Assembly (NCBI GenBank): GCA_900074725.1
Contig: LT598454.1
Span: forward strand, 936,854 to 1,000,853
Length of the DNA stretch: 64,000 nt
Origin: Lachancea dasiensis
Taxonomy: Eukaryota; Ascomycota; Saccharomycetes; Saccharomycetales; Saccharomycetaceae
Reading direction: 5' to 3'
Positions 30,520-40,195 of the stretch are shown one piece after another. Position 1 is the stretch's first letter, and every line of letters starts with the position of its first letter. Under the pieces are notes generated by a model. The model saw nothing but the letters and a program-made list of their open reading frames with translations. It was not told the origin of the DNA and made no database searches. The position numbers and the translations under genes are program-made.

Positions 30520-32802
30520 ATGGCCAGTCTAGAAGATTTGATTCCCACAGTGAACAAACTGCAAGATGTTATGTATGATGCTGGGATTGATACTTTGGAT
30601 CTGCCGGTGTTAGCTGTCATTGGATCACAATCATCTGGCAAATCATCCATCCTCGAGACACTTGTCGGCAAAGATTTTTTGCCTCGAGGTACTGGAATCG
30701 TCACCCGAAGACCTCTTGTTCTTCAACTGAATAATTTGGCCTCTAACTCACCACTGATCAACGAATATGAGGAGGATAGTGAGCGCGACGACATTGTGGA
30801 AGACAAGGAGCCAACGTTGGAGGACCATTTGCGCAAAACGCAAGGGTATGAAGCTCAACGCAATGACGAATGGGGTGAGTTTTTGCACTTGCCTGGGCGT
30901 CGCTTTTATGATTTTGCTGACATCAGAAATGAAATTCAGAATGAGACGGCTAGAATTGCAGGAAAGAATAAAGGAATCAGCCGCATCCCAATCAACCTTA
31001 AAATCTATTCACCACGAGTATTGAACCTTACCTTGGTGGATTTACCGGGTATTACAAAGGTCCCAATTGGAGAACAGCCTGCGGACATTGAAAGACAGAT
31101 CAAAAATTTAATTCTTGAATATGTGGCAAAGCCAAACTGCATTATATTAGCCGTGTCTCCAGCAAATGTAGATCTGGTGAATTCTGAATCATTAAAGTTA
31201 GCGAGGGAAGTGGATCCTCATGGAAAGAGGACGATAGGCGTAGTCACGAAGATGGATCTCATGGACAGCGGAACCAATGCTCTCGATATTCTATCAGGAA
31301 AACTATATCCTTTGAAACTTGGCTTCGTCGGTGTGGTCAATAGGTCTCAGCAGGATATTCAAGCCAATAAGAGCGTCGAGGAGGCCTTGAACAACGAAGA
31401 CGCCTACTTCATTCGCCATCCTGTTTATAGGACGATTTCCACCAGATGTGGCACGAGATATCTAGCCAAGCTTCTGAACCAAATTTTGATGAATCACATC
31501 CGTGACAAACTGCCCGATATCAAGGCCAGGCTGAACACCTTGATCGGTCAAACAGAACAAGAGTTGCAAACATACGGTGGAACTGGAATTATTACAAAGG
31601 AAAATCGTGCTAGTTTGGTCCTGCAACTGATGAATAAATTTGCTGCCCGTTTCGTTTCTTCCATTGAAGGAACTTCTTCTGACATTAGTACGAAGGAATT
31701 ATGTGGGGGGGCCAGAATTTACTACATTTATCACAATATTTTTGGAAACTCATTGGAGTCTATTAATCCAACAGAAAACTTATCCACTACAGACATCCAA
31801 ACCGCTATTCGAAACTCTACGGGTCCACGACCATCGTTGTTTGTTCCAGAATTAGCGTTTGATCTACTAGTTAAACCTCAAATCCACCTCCTTTTGGGAC
31901 CTTCTGAACGGTGCGTTGAGCTTGTTTATGAGGAACTTATGAAAATTTGCCACAACTGCGGCTCTCCAGAGCTAGCACGCTATCCTAAGCTGCAGTCCAA
32001 GCTTATCGAGGTTGTGAGTGAACTATTAAGAGAGAGATTGGGGCCAACGCGCTCTTACGTGGAGAGTTTGATCGACATTCACAGAGCATACATAAATACC
32101 AACCATCCTAATTTTCTGAGTGCCACAGACGCGATGGCTGATATCGTCGACGCAAGAAAGCGTAGAAGAACTCGCGGTCCACAAACCATGGATCTTGAGC
32201 ATGCTAAAAAAGTTCTCAACAATGATGCCTCGAAAAAAGAAGCTAGCAGTTCTTCTCCAGTACCGGAGTCCGAAAATATTGGTGGTAGCGAGAGCTCCTC
32301 TGAAGACGACGAAAAGGACCCTTCTAAGCAGTCCAAAGACTCATTTTTAAACTATTTTTTTGGAAAAGAACAGCAAAGATCCCATCAAATGAATGGACTG
32401 AAGGATGCTTACAGCATGAGTGCTAACCAGCCACAAACCAATGATCTCCCGGACTTCGAAAATTTTCGCATTCAGGAAGCCTCTCAACCAACTGACGATC
32501 ACCAGCCACAATTAACTGAAAGAGAAGAACTTGAATGTGAGTTAATTAGAAGACTGATTGTTTCGTACTTTGGAATTGTTAGGGAAATGATCCAAGATCA
32601 AATTCCAAAGGCCGTTATGTGCTTGCTCGTGAATTTCTCCAAAGAGATTATACAAAATCGTCTCGTGACCAAACTTTACAAAGAATCTCTTTTCGAGGAC
32701 CTGCTCATGGAGGATCAAAACTTAGCACAGGATAGACAAAAATGTGTCAAGCTTCTGGAAACGTACACAGAAGCATCAAACATTATCGGGGACATTTTGT
32801 AA
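30520..32802 (+). CDS. DNM1: Dnm1, dynamin-related GTPase of mitochondrial and peroxisomal fission
   Basis: A 760-residue dynamin (S. cerevisiae 757) that assembles on mitochondria and peroxisomes through Fis1 and Mdv1/Caf4 and constricts them. The GTPase domain shows the P-loop GSQSSGKSS (~35), the conserved DFLPRGTGIVTRRP, switch II DLPGITKVP (~177) and the TKMDLMD element. The middle domain follows, then the variable B insert (~550-650, acidic and Ser-rich, KEASSSSPVPESEN) and a GTPase effector domain at the end (REELECELIRRLIVSYFGIV). It is the last gene before the putative centromere, as YLL001W is before CEN12. Confidence 0.98.
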   Translation: MASLEDLIPTVNKLQDVMYDAGIDTLDLPVLAVIGSQSSGKSSILETLVGKDFLPRGTGIVTRRPLVLQLNNLASNSPLINEYEEDSERDDIVEDKEPTLEDHLRKTQGYEAQRNDEWGEFLHLPGRRFYDFADIRNEIQNETARIAGKNKGISRIPINLKIYSPRVLNLTLVDLPGITKVPIGEQPADIERQIKNLILEYVAKPNCIILAVSPANVDLVNSESLKLAREVDPHGKRTIGVVTKMDLMDSGTNALDILSGKLYPLKLGFVGVVNRSQQDIQANKSVEEALNNEDAYFIRHPVYRTISTRCGTRYLAKLLNQILMNHIRDKLPDIKARLNTLIGQTEQELQTYGGTGIITKENRASLVLQLMNKFAARFVSSIEGTSSDISTKELCGGARIYYIYHNIFGNSLESINPTENLSTTDIQTAIRNSTGPRPSLFVPELAFDLLVKPQIHLLLGPSERCVELVYEELMKICHNCGSPELARYPKLQSKLIEVVSELLRERLGPTRSYVESLIDIHRAYINTNHPNFLSATDAMADIVDARKRRRTRGPQTMDLEHAKKVLNNDASKKEASSSSPVPESENIGGSESSSEDDEKDPSKQSKDSFLNYFFGKEQQRSHQMNGLKDAYSMSANQPQTNDLPDFENFRIQEASQPTDDHQPQLTEREELECELIRRLIVSYFGIVREMIQDQIPKAVMCLLVNFSKEIIQNRLVTKLYKESLFEDLLMEDQNLAQDRQKCVKLLETYTEASNIIGDIL

Positions 32803-32924
32803 TCGTACATAGTTCTAGCATAAAGTGTCACCCAGTATCATTTGAGAATAAAAAAAACGTCGAAATTCTGCTTACACAACCTAGAAATTTATAATTAAAA
32901 ATCAAATTGGGAAAATTTAAAAAC

Positions 32925-33050
32925 GTCATCTGATACAATATTTTTGTTTTGTATAAAATTATTTTTAACTAAAATGTATTAAAGTGGTAAATGAACATTA
33001 TAAGGTTAAAAAAGGAATATAGTAATGTATTAATGTTCCGAATGTATAAA
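32925..33050 (+). other. Putative point centromere (CDEI-CDEII-CDEIII)
   Basis: The spacer DNM1-YLR001C (32803-33138) is the place where S. cerevisiae has CEN12. A CDEIII-like element spans about 33024-33050, centred on TTCCGAA (33036-33042), preceded by TATTAATG and followed by four bases and AAAAT, as in the Saccharomyces and Kluyveromyces consensus. To its left, 91 bp (32933-33023) are about 84% A+T by hand count, the CDEII pattern. The CDEI candidate GTCATCTG (32925-32932) fits RTCACRTG at only six of eight positions, so that end is weak. Function (Cbf1, CBF3 and Cse4 binding) is inferred from family knowledge and synteny. Confidence 0.8.
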
Positions 33051-33053
33051 ATT

Positions 33054-33064
33054 GGTTCGACTCC
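33054..33064 (+). other. Isolated B-box (TFIIIC) match beside CDEIII
   Basis: GGTTCGACTCC matches the tRNA B-box consensus GGTTCGANTCC at every position. No A box, acceptor stem or cloverleaf can be built around it, so it is not an intact tRNA. It could be a tRNA relic, an extra TFIIIC site, or chance. Confidence 0.4.
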
Positions 33065-33138
33065 AAGCATCCTAATTTTAATTATTGAGTTACGTATTTG
33101 CAGGTTCTGGCAATAAAAAAATGTGCTATGTTACTTTA

Positions 33139-35709
33139 TCAACATGGGTGTCCTCCTTGAGGGTTGATCGACAAAGGGTCGCGGCCAGTATGCGCTGAAT
33201 ACGAACTAGCAAACAATGCAGAATTTTGATTGGCCCCTACTCGCACATTGCGATCTTCGGTGGACGCTAGCGATCTCCCCAAGGATGAGGAGTAGTGATG
33301 TTGATTTTTGGTTCTAGGCGATGGTAGGAGTCGATCCTGTTCACTTTCGGGTACTCTCACTTCAGTTTCGTTTACACGCTGCTTGCGGATGAAGACCAAC
33401 AATGCACACACAAAAACTCCTGATATGACAAGGATTCCGATAAGGGTACCCATGGCAATTGCAATTCCTGGCAGTCTGATTCTGTATTTGTCTTGGTCCA
33501 GCCATGACAAAGAAATTGGCCTATCTATCAGAAAGACACAGGAACTATTATTGGAGCTGGAACAACCTTTCTTCAAAATGCGAACTTCTTTGTCGGCACC
33601 ACCTTGAACCCTTAAGAAATGAGTATTGGCGTTACTTTGTCGGCAGTTGAGTATTGCCCCATGTAAGGTCTCAATTTCATCGCTACAGTGAAACAGGTGT
33701 TGAGTAGTATTGGACCAAATGATGTGCAGCCTCAGAAATTCCTCCAATTTTGTTGAATTCAACGTAATTTCTTCCAATAACAACGACTGAGCAGTTGGAA
33801 CTAGCAATGAGTAGTCTTGACTGCGTTCAAACACCATGCGGAGACTTTCAGAACTTTCCAGGTACGCTTTGAAGTCAAAGGAATTCGTTATGTCTAACAA
33901 ATTCTGAAGTGTGATTACTAGCGTGTCAGGAAGGTATACGTTACGCAAAGGGTGAACAACACCTTGGTCAAAGAACAGATCAGAGCTTTTATGGAGAATA
34001 ATTGGATCTCTTATGGTACTCAGGTTGAGTGCCACATGGTCATAATCGGGCCTCTCCCGATAAATGTCAACTGTAATATTTTCTTTGTGAAAGTTGGTAG
34101 TTTTTACGTGACTTTCCGTAGAGTCGGTATAAATCAGGTCGCTCAAAATATAGTTTTTCATTATTATATTTAAAGCAGTGACATTATGCTCCAGGTACTC
34201 CAGATTAAGATCGTACTGGCTCCATGCATTGAAACATGGGAGCAAAATTGTGTAGCCCTTTCCATTTGGTTGGAGGTCCAATAGATTCAGTTCCCGTAAA
34301 AACTTCAATGATGTCGAGCAACCGGAAAATGGGTCAATTGAGGAGACGAGGTCGGCTGGCAATAAAATGTCGTCTTGTAAAAAAAAGATTGTAACATTGG
34401 CGACCTGGATCGGATCCTGATCCTTGACGCGATATTTCTTGTTAATGACATGAGTGGTTTTATCGTGATGACCAACTCTTTCGATTTTTAAACGCTGGCA
34501 CTGGCCTCCTAGCCTTTTGTTGGATGAGCAGAACAATGAATCATACAACCGTACCTGCTTGTCGTCAGAGAAGTCTCGGGTCAAATTAACGCCGTCATCA
34601 ACGAAGTGATAAAGTAAACTGCTTTTCGAATATCCGAGACTGTCTTTAGTGGAATCGATGGCGAGAAAAAGTGTTAATGGCTTTTCATAACTGCCGTCGA
34701 TTAGATATGAAAGGTTTCTGATGTAGATCTCCTCTATGAAATGATCCGCTCCCATCCCCAAAAGCATTTTCTCGGCCGTAAAGTGCAAATAATTCGATAG
34801 GAAATCAAGATTCGAGAAGATATGAGCAACACCGGTTCGATAGAGAACGTTGCTAGTGGTAGCTAGAGAGTTATTTGCGATAATGGTTGAGCCGTTGTCA
34901 TGAGATTGAAGCAAAAGTGGGTCTCCGTTGAGATTCAATAGCACTTCCGTCTCGAAGCGCCCCCCTAACGTGGTGTTCATCATGAGTGATTTAAGCAGTG
35001 CCCAACGATCTCGTTTTTGCGTTTTCATCAAAGGAAGAGATCTTGGAAGTTGACTTTCTGTGATCAGATATGCAAGCTGGAATTTGTCAAAGATCTCTTC
35101 GAAAGCATTGTTATCGGGGATAATGACTGTTTTTCGATCAAACATAGAGTTGTCTTTCAGAGTTGAGGTGACTTCAACGAGCTTGAAAAAGTGACAGAGA
35201 TAAGCTTCTCTATTAAGCAACTCGCTGAGCAATGGAGAGTCCGGTATTTGAGCTGCAATACTACAAAGCGTTGCATTTTGCATATTTGGCTTCAATGTCT
35301 CGGTAAAGACAGGCACTTCATCGATCAACCAGCTGCCATCCCCTTTCACTTCTAACAAGTGGAGTCGACTATCATTGGACATAATAATGTGACGGCCCCA
35401 ATTGAAGACCATGGGGTCTAGTACAGTATCGTGAAGCAAATAATTGTGTAATTTGAGGGCATCCGTGTGATTCGCATAGGCGGAATTAATTGGTGCAAAT
35501 AGAGTGAAATTATCTATGCCATTCAAATAATCGACGAATCCGCATTTTTGGACTTTTCTTAGAAACGTAGAGAATTCGACGTTCTGCCAGAGCAGGTCCA
35601 CGACTGTTGTGAATGGAAACCTCTCATCATTGGTATCCTTCGGCACAGTTCTAGCACAAAGGCAAAGTTGAGAGAAGCATAGCCAGATATATAGCCACAA
35701 GAAAACCAT
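33139..35709 (-). CDS. YLR001C orthologue, fasciclin (FAS1)-domain membrane glycoprotein
   Basis: An 856-residue protein in the position and orientation of S. cerevisiae YLR001C (861 residues, function poorly known, reported at the vacuole). It has an N-terminal signal peptide (MVFLWLYIWLCFSQLCLCA) and a long luminal part with many N-x-S/T sites. FAS1-type H1/H2 motifs can be read (NFTLFAPINSAYANH near 66-80; SLLVPTAQSLL near 640). There is one C-terminal span at about 755-780 (IAIAMGTLIGILVISGVFVC) and a basic cytoplasmic tail of ~70 residues. FAS1 domains mediate adhesion in other proteins; no role is shown here. It is the first gene right of the putative centromere. Confidence 0.92.
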   Translation of the reverse strand: MVFLWLYIWLCFSQLCLCARTVPKDTNDERFPFTTVVDLLWQNVEFSTFLRKVQKCGFVDYLNGIDNFTLFAPINSAYANHTDALKLHNYLLHDTVLDPMVFNWGRHIIMSNDSRLHLLEVKGDGSWLIDEVPVFTETLKPNMQNATLCSIAAQIPDSPLLSELLNREAYLCHFFKLVEVTSTLKDNSMFDRKTVIIPDNNAFEEIFDKFQLAYLITESQLPRSLPLMKTQKRDRWALLKSLMMNTTLGGRFETEVLLNLNGDPLLLQSHDNGSTIIANNSLATTSNVLYRTGVAHIFSNLDFLSNYLHFTAEKMLLGMGADHFIEEIYIRNLSYLIDGSYEKPLTLFLAIDSTKDSLGYSKSSLLYHFVDDGVNLTRDFSDDKQVRLYDSLFCSSNKRLGGQCQRLKIERVGHHDKTTHVINKKYRVKDQDPIQVANVTIFFLQDDILLPADLVSSIDPFSGCSTSLKFLRELNLLDLQPNGKGYTILLPCFNAWSQYDLNLEYLEHNVTALNIIMKNYILSDLIYTDSTESHVKTTNFHKENITVDIYRERPDYDHVALNLSTIRDPIILHKSSDLFFDQGVVHPLRNVYLPDTLVITLQNLLDITNSFDFKAYLESSESLRMVFERSQDYSLLVPTAQSLLLEEITLNSTKLEEFLRLHIIWSNTTQHLFHCSDEIETLHGAILNCRQSNANTHFLRVQGGADKEVRILKKGCSSSNNSSCVFLIDRPISLSWLDQDKYRIRLPGIAIAMGTLIGILVISGVFVCALLVFIRKQRVNETEVRVPESEQDRLLPSPRTKNQHHYSSSLGRSLASTEDRNVRVGANQNSALFASSYSAHTGRDPLSINPQGGHPC

Positions 35710-37633
35710 GCTGCATTCTGTCTGCCGCTCTAGGTGCGAACCTGTTCTACACTTTCTACATTAGAAATATTAAGGCTTTTGCGTTCCTCTCGTTTATGAG
35801 TACATTAGCATGAATGTCTTTAGTGGAAGACAAGACATTGATCATCCCTACTATGATGTGAAGGACGGAATGGCATGATAAAATTATCCTAACACGTAGT
35901 ACTTGGTAAGTAGGAGATGACTTATTTTCTTCCAAGGTTTAGTTTAGGGACTGCGGATCTGAAATCTGCCCTGTGTGATGTAAAAATGAACTATGGTATG
36001 TAAGAGCCCTGGTCGACGTCCACGTTATCGCCATCATGGATGAGTGCATTTAATATTCTAATTTCTCCTCAGTACTTATTACAAATCGATCATGAAATCA
36101 CTTGAATGAAGAGCATCGAGCAGCGTGAGTCTAACAATTCGTACTCGACCGTTGACGTCGATTGTAATTAGACGACAGCGAAATTGATCTATCTTCTCCG
36201 AATATTTTGAGTGGCTTTGCTTTTCAGGTTGATGCCGAGGTAACCCAACAAATGTTCAAAGATTTCATGAGGCACTTCAATATGGGGGGGGTAAATAGGA
36301 ATCAAGTTGCGGTCGTGGCAAGACGTTTCGGATTCGTTGAGTTTGGTCTTTGTTAGGATGTAATGGGACCAATAGTACCAAGCTGTGTGTAATAGTGCTG
36401 GGAAACTCAAAGAAGATAATGCCGAGAAGGTTGCACTTACCGTTTCACGTTTTCATAGAGGCGTGAGTCCGAAAGTGGGAGAAACGCCCACGCTGTAGCG
36501 AGAGGAATGCTCACCGGCGATTTCATGGACGTCGTGATCGATTTGTTTAAGTTTAGGAATAATAGGGAAGCAATCTTTTCAGTTTTTAGGAGTGATTACC
36601 CGAGCTATATGGTGGACTTTAGTCGTTTACCAAGCGTGATGGGAACCAGGGATGCTTTGTAGCCAAAGTATGCTGAAGTTTTCCAACTCCACAAGCTAAC
36701 CAATGTTGTCGATACTCGGTAAAGGGTTTCCTCCGATCCTGAATTAAAGGCTCTAGGACATCGAGTAGTATTTCGTGGACTCAGAAGGGCTTTAGCCTGA
36801 CCCAGTTGTGCAGCACATATTGCGCGTGAAAATATTGTACCTCGAGCCTCAATGCTTAAAATGATACTCGCACTTCTCAGGAAATCTGTAACTAGAGTTG
36901 AGAGCTATATCAGCCATATCCTGGACTGTCCCTGAATCCAATCGAGCTCGGAGAGTGTGGTAACAGATAATTCTCGTGTGACTAGCCTATGACTTTTATC
37001 CCACGAAATGTAGGCGCCAGCAATAGTAAGATAGGTCAGATGCGTACCAGCATCAAGGGGGAGGGGATGTTTTGGGCATTAAAGTTGGTTTGTGGAGGCC
37101 TAAGAATGTGCAAGATATCAAGTTCAAATAGGCTAAGGCACATAACATTGATTGCAATAATAACTTCGATACCATGGTCCTCAGTTGGTATTTCTTGACT
37201 CGTTCGTTACATTTGAGTAGAAAACATCATATTGAAACGAGGACTATGGTGCTTCTTTTCAACTCTTTAAAATAATTCTCGGTTGCACTTTTAATACGGA
37301 AGCTGATGGCGCACTTATGGCTTATGCACTGGCTCCTGTGCCCTTTTTGGCGATTTTGAAGTAGATTATGAAATACATACAAACAGAACATCAATATATC
37401 GAGGCAAAATGCTTACACATGACGATGCTACATGATGTTGACATCAAGCAACCCTGCTTTGAGAGTTCGAGTCACATTGTACGGTCTTATCTCAGCTCCG
37501 AGGACTTATATTTAACGAAAAGTTTGACGATACTTGAACAGTAGACGTATTTATATTGCATCTGCTAAATCCGCTGGTTTAGTGGTCAGCGGCCGCTCGA
37601 TTAAGTCTGGTTCCTGCTCTGAAAACTTCTAAG
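35710..37633. other. 1.9-kb divergent spacer YLR001C / AVT1
   Basis: No established gene lies here. On the minus strand, a 29-codon ATG frame (36523 down to about 36437) runs directly into a consensus 5' splice site GTAAGT (about 36445-36450), and protein-like sequence follows in another frame to 36189; see findings. At 36983-37198 a plus-strand frame looks non-coding. A partial B-box (AGTTCGAGTCA, about 37465) has no tRNA around it. Promoters of both flanking genes must lie here. Confidence 0.4.
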
Positions 37634-39436
37634 ATGCCATTAGAGGGAGAAAATTCTCTTCTAAAGAAGAGAGACTCTCAAAATGTCCATTACATGTCGA
37701 TTCCAATTCAAAGAAATGCCGACGACTATTCATCTGAATACCAAGTTCAACCTGGAAGTCACCCCAAGAGACACCTGCTGGACCAACCCATAGGATCTTT
37801 CAAGGGAGTCAACTCATTAGGGCGTTTTGCGTCTTCTTTTAGAAGGGCCAACTCGTTCATGAACATTGAGGTTGGGACTGACAAAGAACGAACGTATTTC
37901 AAAGACGGACAAGATGCGCTTTTTGACCCACATACTCTTGCACCGGCTTCAGACGGTAGGAGGCTTTCTCTCGCTGTTACTACCCGTGGTGGGGTTTCAG
38001 TTAGGCCTTCTGTGGACGAATTCCATATTTCGCCCGCCAATAGGTTGGACGGTAGTGCGCTGTATGATGATGTGGAGAGCCTCTCTGCAATTGTAAGCCC
38101 TACATCCTTTGATCAAGGAATTTATCGAAGCCCCACACTGTGCTTCCAGGATCCAACACATGCGGCGGACCCTGATACACCATCCGTCACTCTAAAACAA
38201 GTTGAAACCAAAGAAGGTAAAGTTGTCACAATGTTAGCTGGCCAGTCCACTGCCCCCCAAACTGTCTTCAATTCGGTCAACGTTTTGATTGGTATCGGCT
38301 TGTTCGCGTTGCCGTTGGGCCTTAGATATGCGGGGTGCATCTTTGGTATTGCCTTGTTAGCGACTTTCGCGGCGGTCACCTTTTGCAGTGCTGAACTTCT
38401 ATCCCGTTGCCAAGACACGGATCCTACATTAATCTCTTATGGTGATTTGGGGTATGCTACTTTTGGCTCAAAAGGTAGAGCTTTAATCTCATTTCTTTTC
38501 ACCTTGGACCTGCTGGGTAGTGGTGTTGCCCTATTGATTATTTTTGGTGATTCATTGAACGTGTTGTTCCCCAAATATTCGGTCACTTTCTTCAAAATTA
38601 TTGCATTTTTCGTTATCACTCCCCAAGCGTTTGTTCCTTTGAGTGTGCTTTCAAATTTGTCCTTATTAGGCATTATATGCACATTAGGAACAGTTGTCTG
38701 TATCACATTTTGTGGTCTTGTGAAGAGTACGTCTCCTGGTTCTTTAGTGGATCCCATAGTTCCTCCTTTATGGCCAGAGAATATGACAAACTTCTGCTTG
38801 TCTATTGGACTACTCAGTGCTTGTTGGGGTGGGCATGCCGTCTTCCCTAATTTGAAAAGTGACATGAGACATCCCAGAAAGTTCAAGAGTTGCTTGGTTA
38901 CCACATATTCCATAACGGCAACAGCTGATATCTCGACGGCCGTGATTGGAATTCTCATGTTTGGAATGTCTGTAAAAGATGAAGTCACCAAAAGTCTCTT
39001 GTTAACGGAGGGATATCCCCGCTTCATTTACGTGCTAATATCTGTTCTCATGTCATTAATCCCTATTTCTAAGGCACCTTTGTGTGCTCGGCCTGTCACC
39101 TCCGTAGTTGATGTCATGACTGGCGTTGGTCCCCTCGAAGATGACTACAACACAGACACGGTATCTCGTTCAAAGCCAATAATTAAAGCTTTCAATAAGC
39201 TTGTTGTCAATGTCTTCATGGTTGGCATAAGTATTCTATTCCCTGAATTTGACAAATTCATTGCTTTCCTAGGTGCTGGATTGTGCTTCCTTTTGTGTCT
39301 GATTTTACCCTGCTTGTTTTATATGCGCATTTGCTCGGATACTATCAAGCGCTGGGAAAACATAGTATGTGTGGTCACAATTGTCGTTAGCGTGTTCCTC
39401 TCTGTTATTGGAGTTGGCGCTGCTATTATTTCATAA
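37634..39436 (+). CDS. AVT1: Avt1, vacuolar amino-acid transporter
   Basis: A 600-residue member of the amino acid/auxin permease (AAAP) family; S. cerevisiae Avt1 (YJR001W) has 602 and imports large neutral amino acids into the vacuole in exchange for protons. The first ~195 residues are hydrophilic and presumably cytosolic. The transport core begins at QSTAPQTVFNSVNVLIGIG (about 204-222), the family's TM1 signature, and about eleven spans follow (LGTVVCITFCGLV, CWGGHAVFPNLKSDM, the last ending IGVGAAIIS at the C-terminus). The YJR001W counterpart being right of the centromere, with PRE3 on the left, reproduces the S. cerevisiae CEN10 neighbourhood. Confidence 0.96.
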   Translation: MPLEGENSLLKKRDSQNVHYMSIPIQRNADDYSSEYQVQPGSHPKRHLLDQPIGSFKGVNSLGRFASSFRRANSFMNIEVGTDKERTYFKDGQDALFDPHTLAPASDGRRLSLAVTTRGGVSVRPSVDEFHISPANRLDGSALYDDVESLSAIVSPTSFDQGIYRSPTLCFQDPTHAADPDTPSVTLKQVETKEGKVVTMLAGQSTAPQTVFNSVNVLIGIGLFALPLGLRYAGCIFGIALLATFAAVTFCSAELLSRCQDTDPTLISYGDLGYATFGSKGRALISFLFTLDLLGSGVALLIIFGDSLNVLFPKYSVTFFKIIAFFVITPQAFVPLSVLSNLSLLGIICTLGTVVCITFCGLVKSTSPGSLVDPIVPPLWPENMTNFCLSIGLLSACWGGHAVFPNLKSDMRHPRKFKSCLVTTYSITATADISTAVIGILMFGMSVKDEVTKSLLLTEGYPRFIYVLISVLMSLIPISKAPLCARPVTSVVDVMTGVGPLEDDYNTDTVSRSKPIIKAFNKLVVNVFMVGISILFPEFDKFIAFLGAGLCFLLCLILPCLFYMRICSDTIKRWENIVCVVTIVVSVFLSVIGVGAAIIS

Positions 39437-40195
39437 TTTTTACGGCCATACAGAAGGTATATCGGTTGTCAGAGTGCTCTTTTTTCCTCAAGATGATTTT
39501 GAAATTGAGTAGTTGCTTCTAGTCGTGATAAGAATTCTAGCTCGCATGGACATGAAGAGTTCAGTCAAGGCGCAATTGTTTTTTTTTAGTAGGGTGAAAA
39601 TGCCTTATTCTGATTTATCAAACCATTGCTTTTTGCCCTAGGAGAAAATTCCTTATTCAAGGTAACAATGTATGTACGACATGCACCTCCCTGAAGGACC
39701 TCAAGGGTTTACATAGCGCAAAGTGAGCGTTGAGCGCTATACGAGGTGGGTAAACATAGCTTACATACGGATTTATGACAATTTTATTGATGCCCTTGTG
39801 AATAAAGAGCTCTTCAAATGTAAGAGAGTGCTTTCTCTGTGTTGAACATTTGTGGGTCCCAACGAATTCAAATCGTGAACCTAATTTAAACAATTTGATC
39901 AGGAAGGAAGATTAAGCGTAATGGAAGTAACTAAAAACTGAAACCTTACGCCATCTTTGTGGCGGTTTCTCATATGTTGTGGAACACCTGAACGTTGCTA
40001 GTCGAATTTAGTCGTATTTAGTCGTAGCTCACGTTCTTGTAAGGGCTTCATGACGAACTACTAAAGCACCTTTGTCGAAACTTTGTCACTTTATACCTCA
40101 TGCTAAAGTATAAAAAATTTTGACGCATTGAACAGATCAATTAATGCGATGAGCTGCGTGAGGAGCCTAGCTATACTAACAAGACCTCGATTGAC
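39437..40195. promoter_or_regulatory. AVT1-MPP10 spacer with MPP10 promoter (PAC, RRPE, 10-bp repeats)
   Basis: A 759-bp spacer between two plus-strand genes. AAAAAATTTT (40112-40121, RRPE) and GCGATGAGCT (40146-40155, PAC) lie 40-85 bp before the MPP10 ATG. Three 10-bp units beginning TAGTCG (39999, 40009, 40019) lie upstream. A TACTAAC at 40174-40180 is present but has no fitting splice sites. Confidence 0.75.

Noticed and set aside
37465-37475. B-box-like AGTTCGAGTCA upstream of AVT1
   Set aside because: Two mismatches and no A-box or acceptor stem.
40174-40180. Perfect TACTAAC branch-point sequence in the MPP10 leader
   Set aside because: No suitable pyrimidine-AG acceptor follows before the ATG and no consensus donor lies close upstream; MPP10 is complete without an intron.
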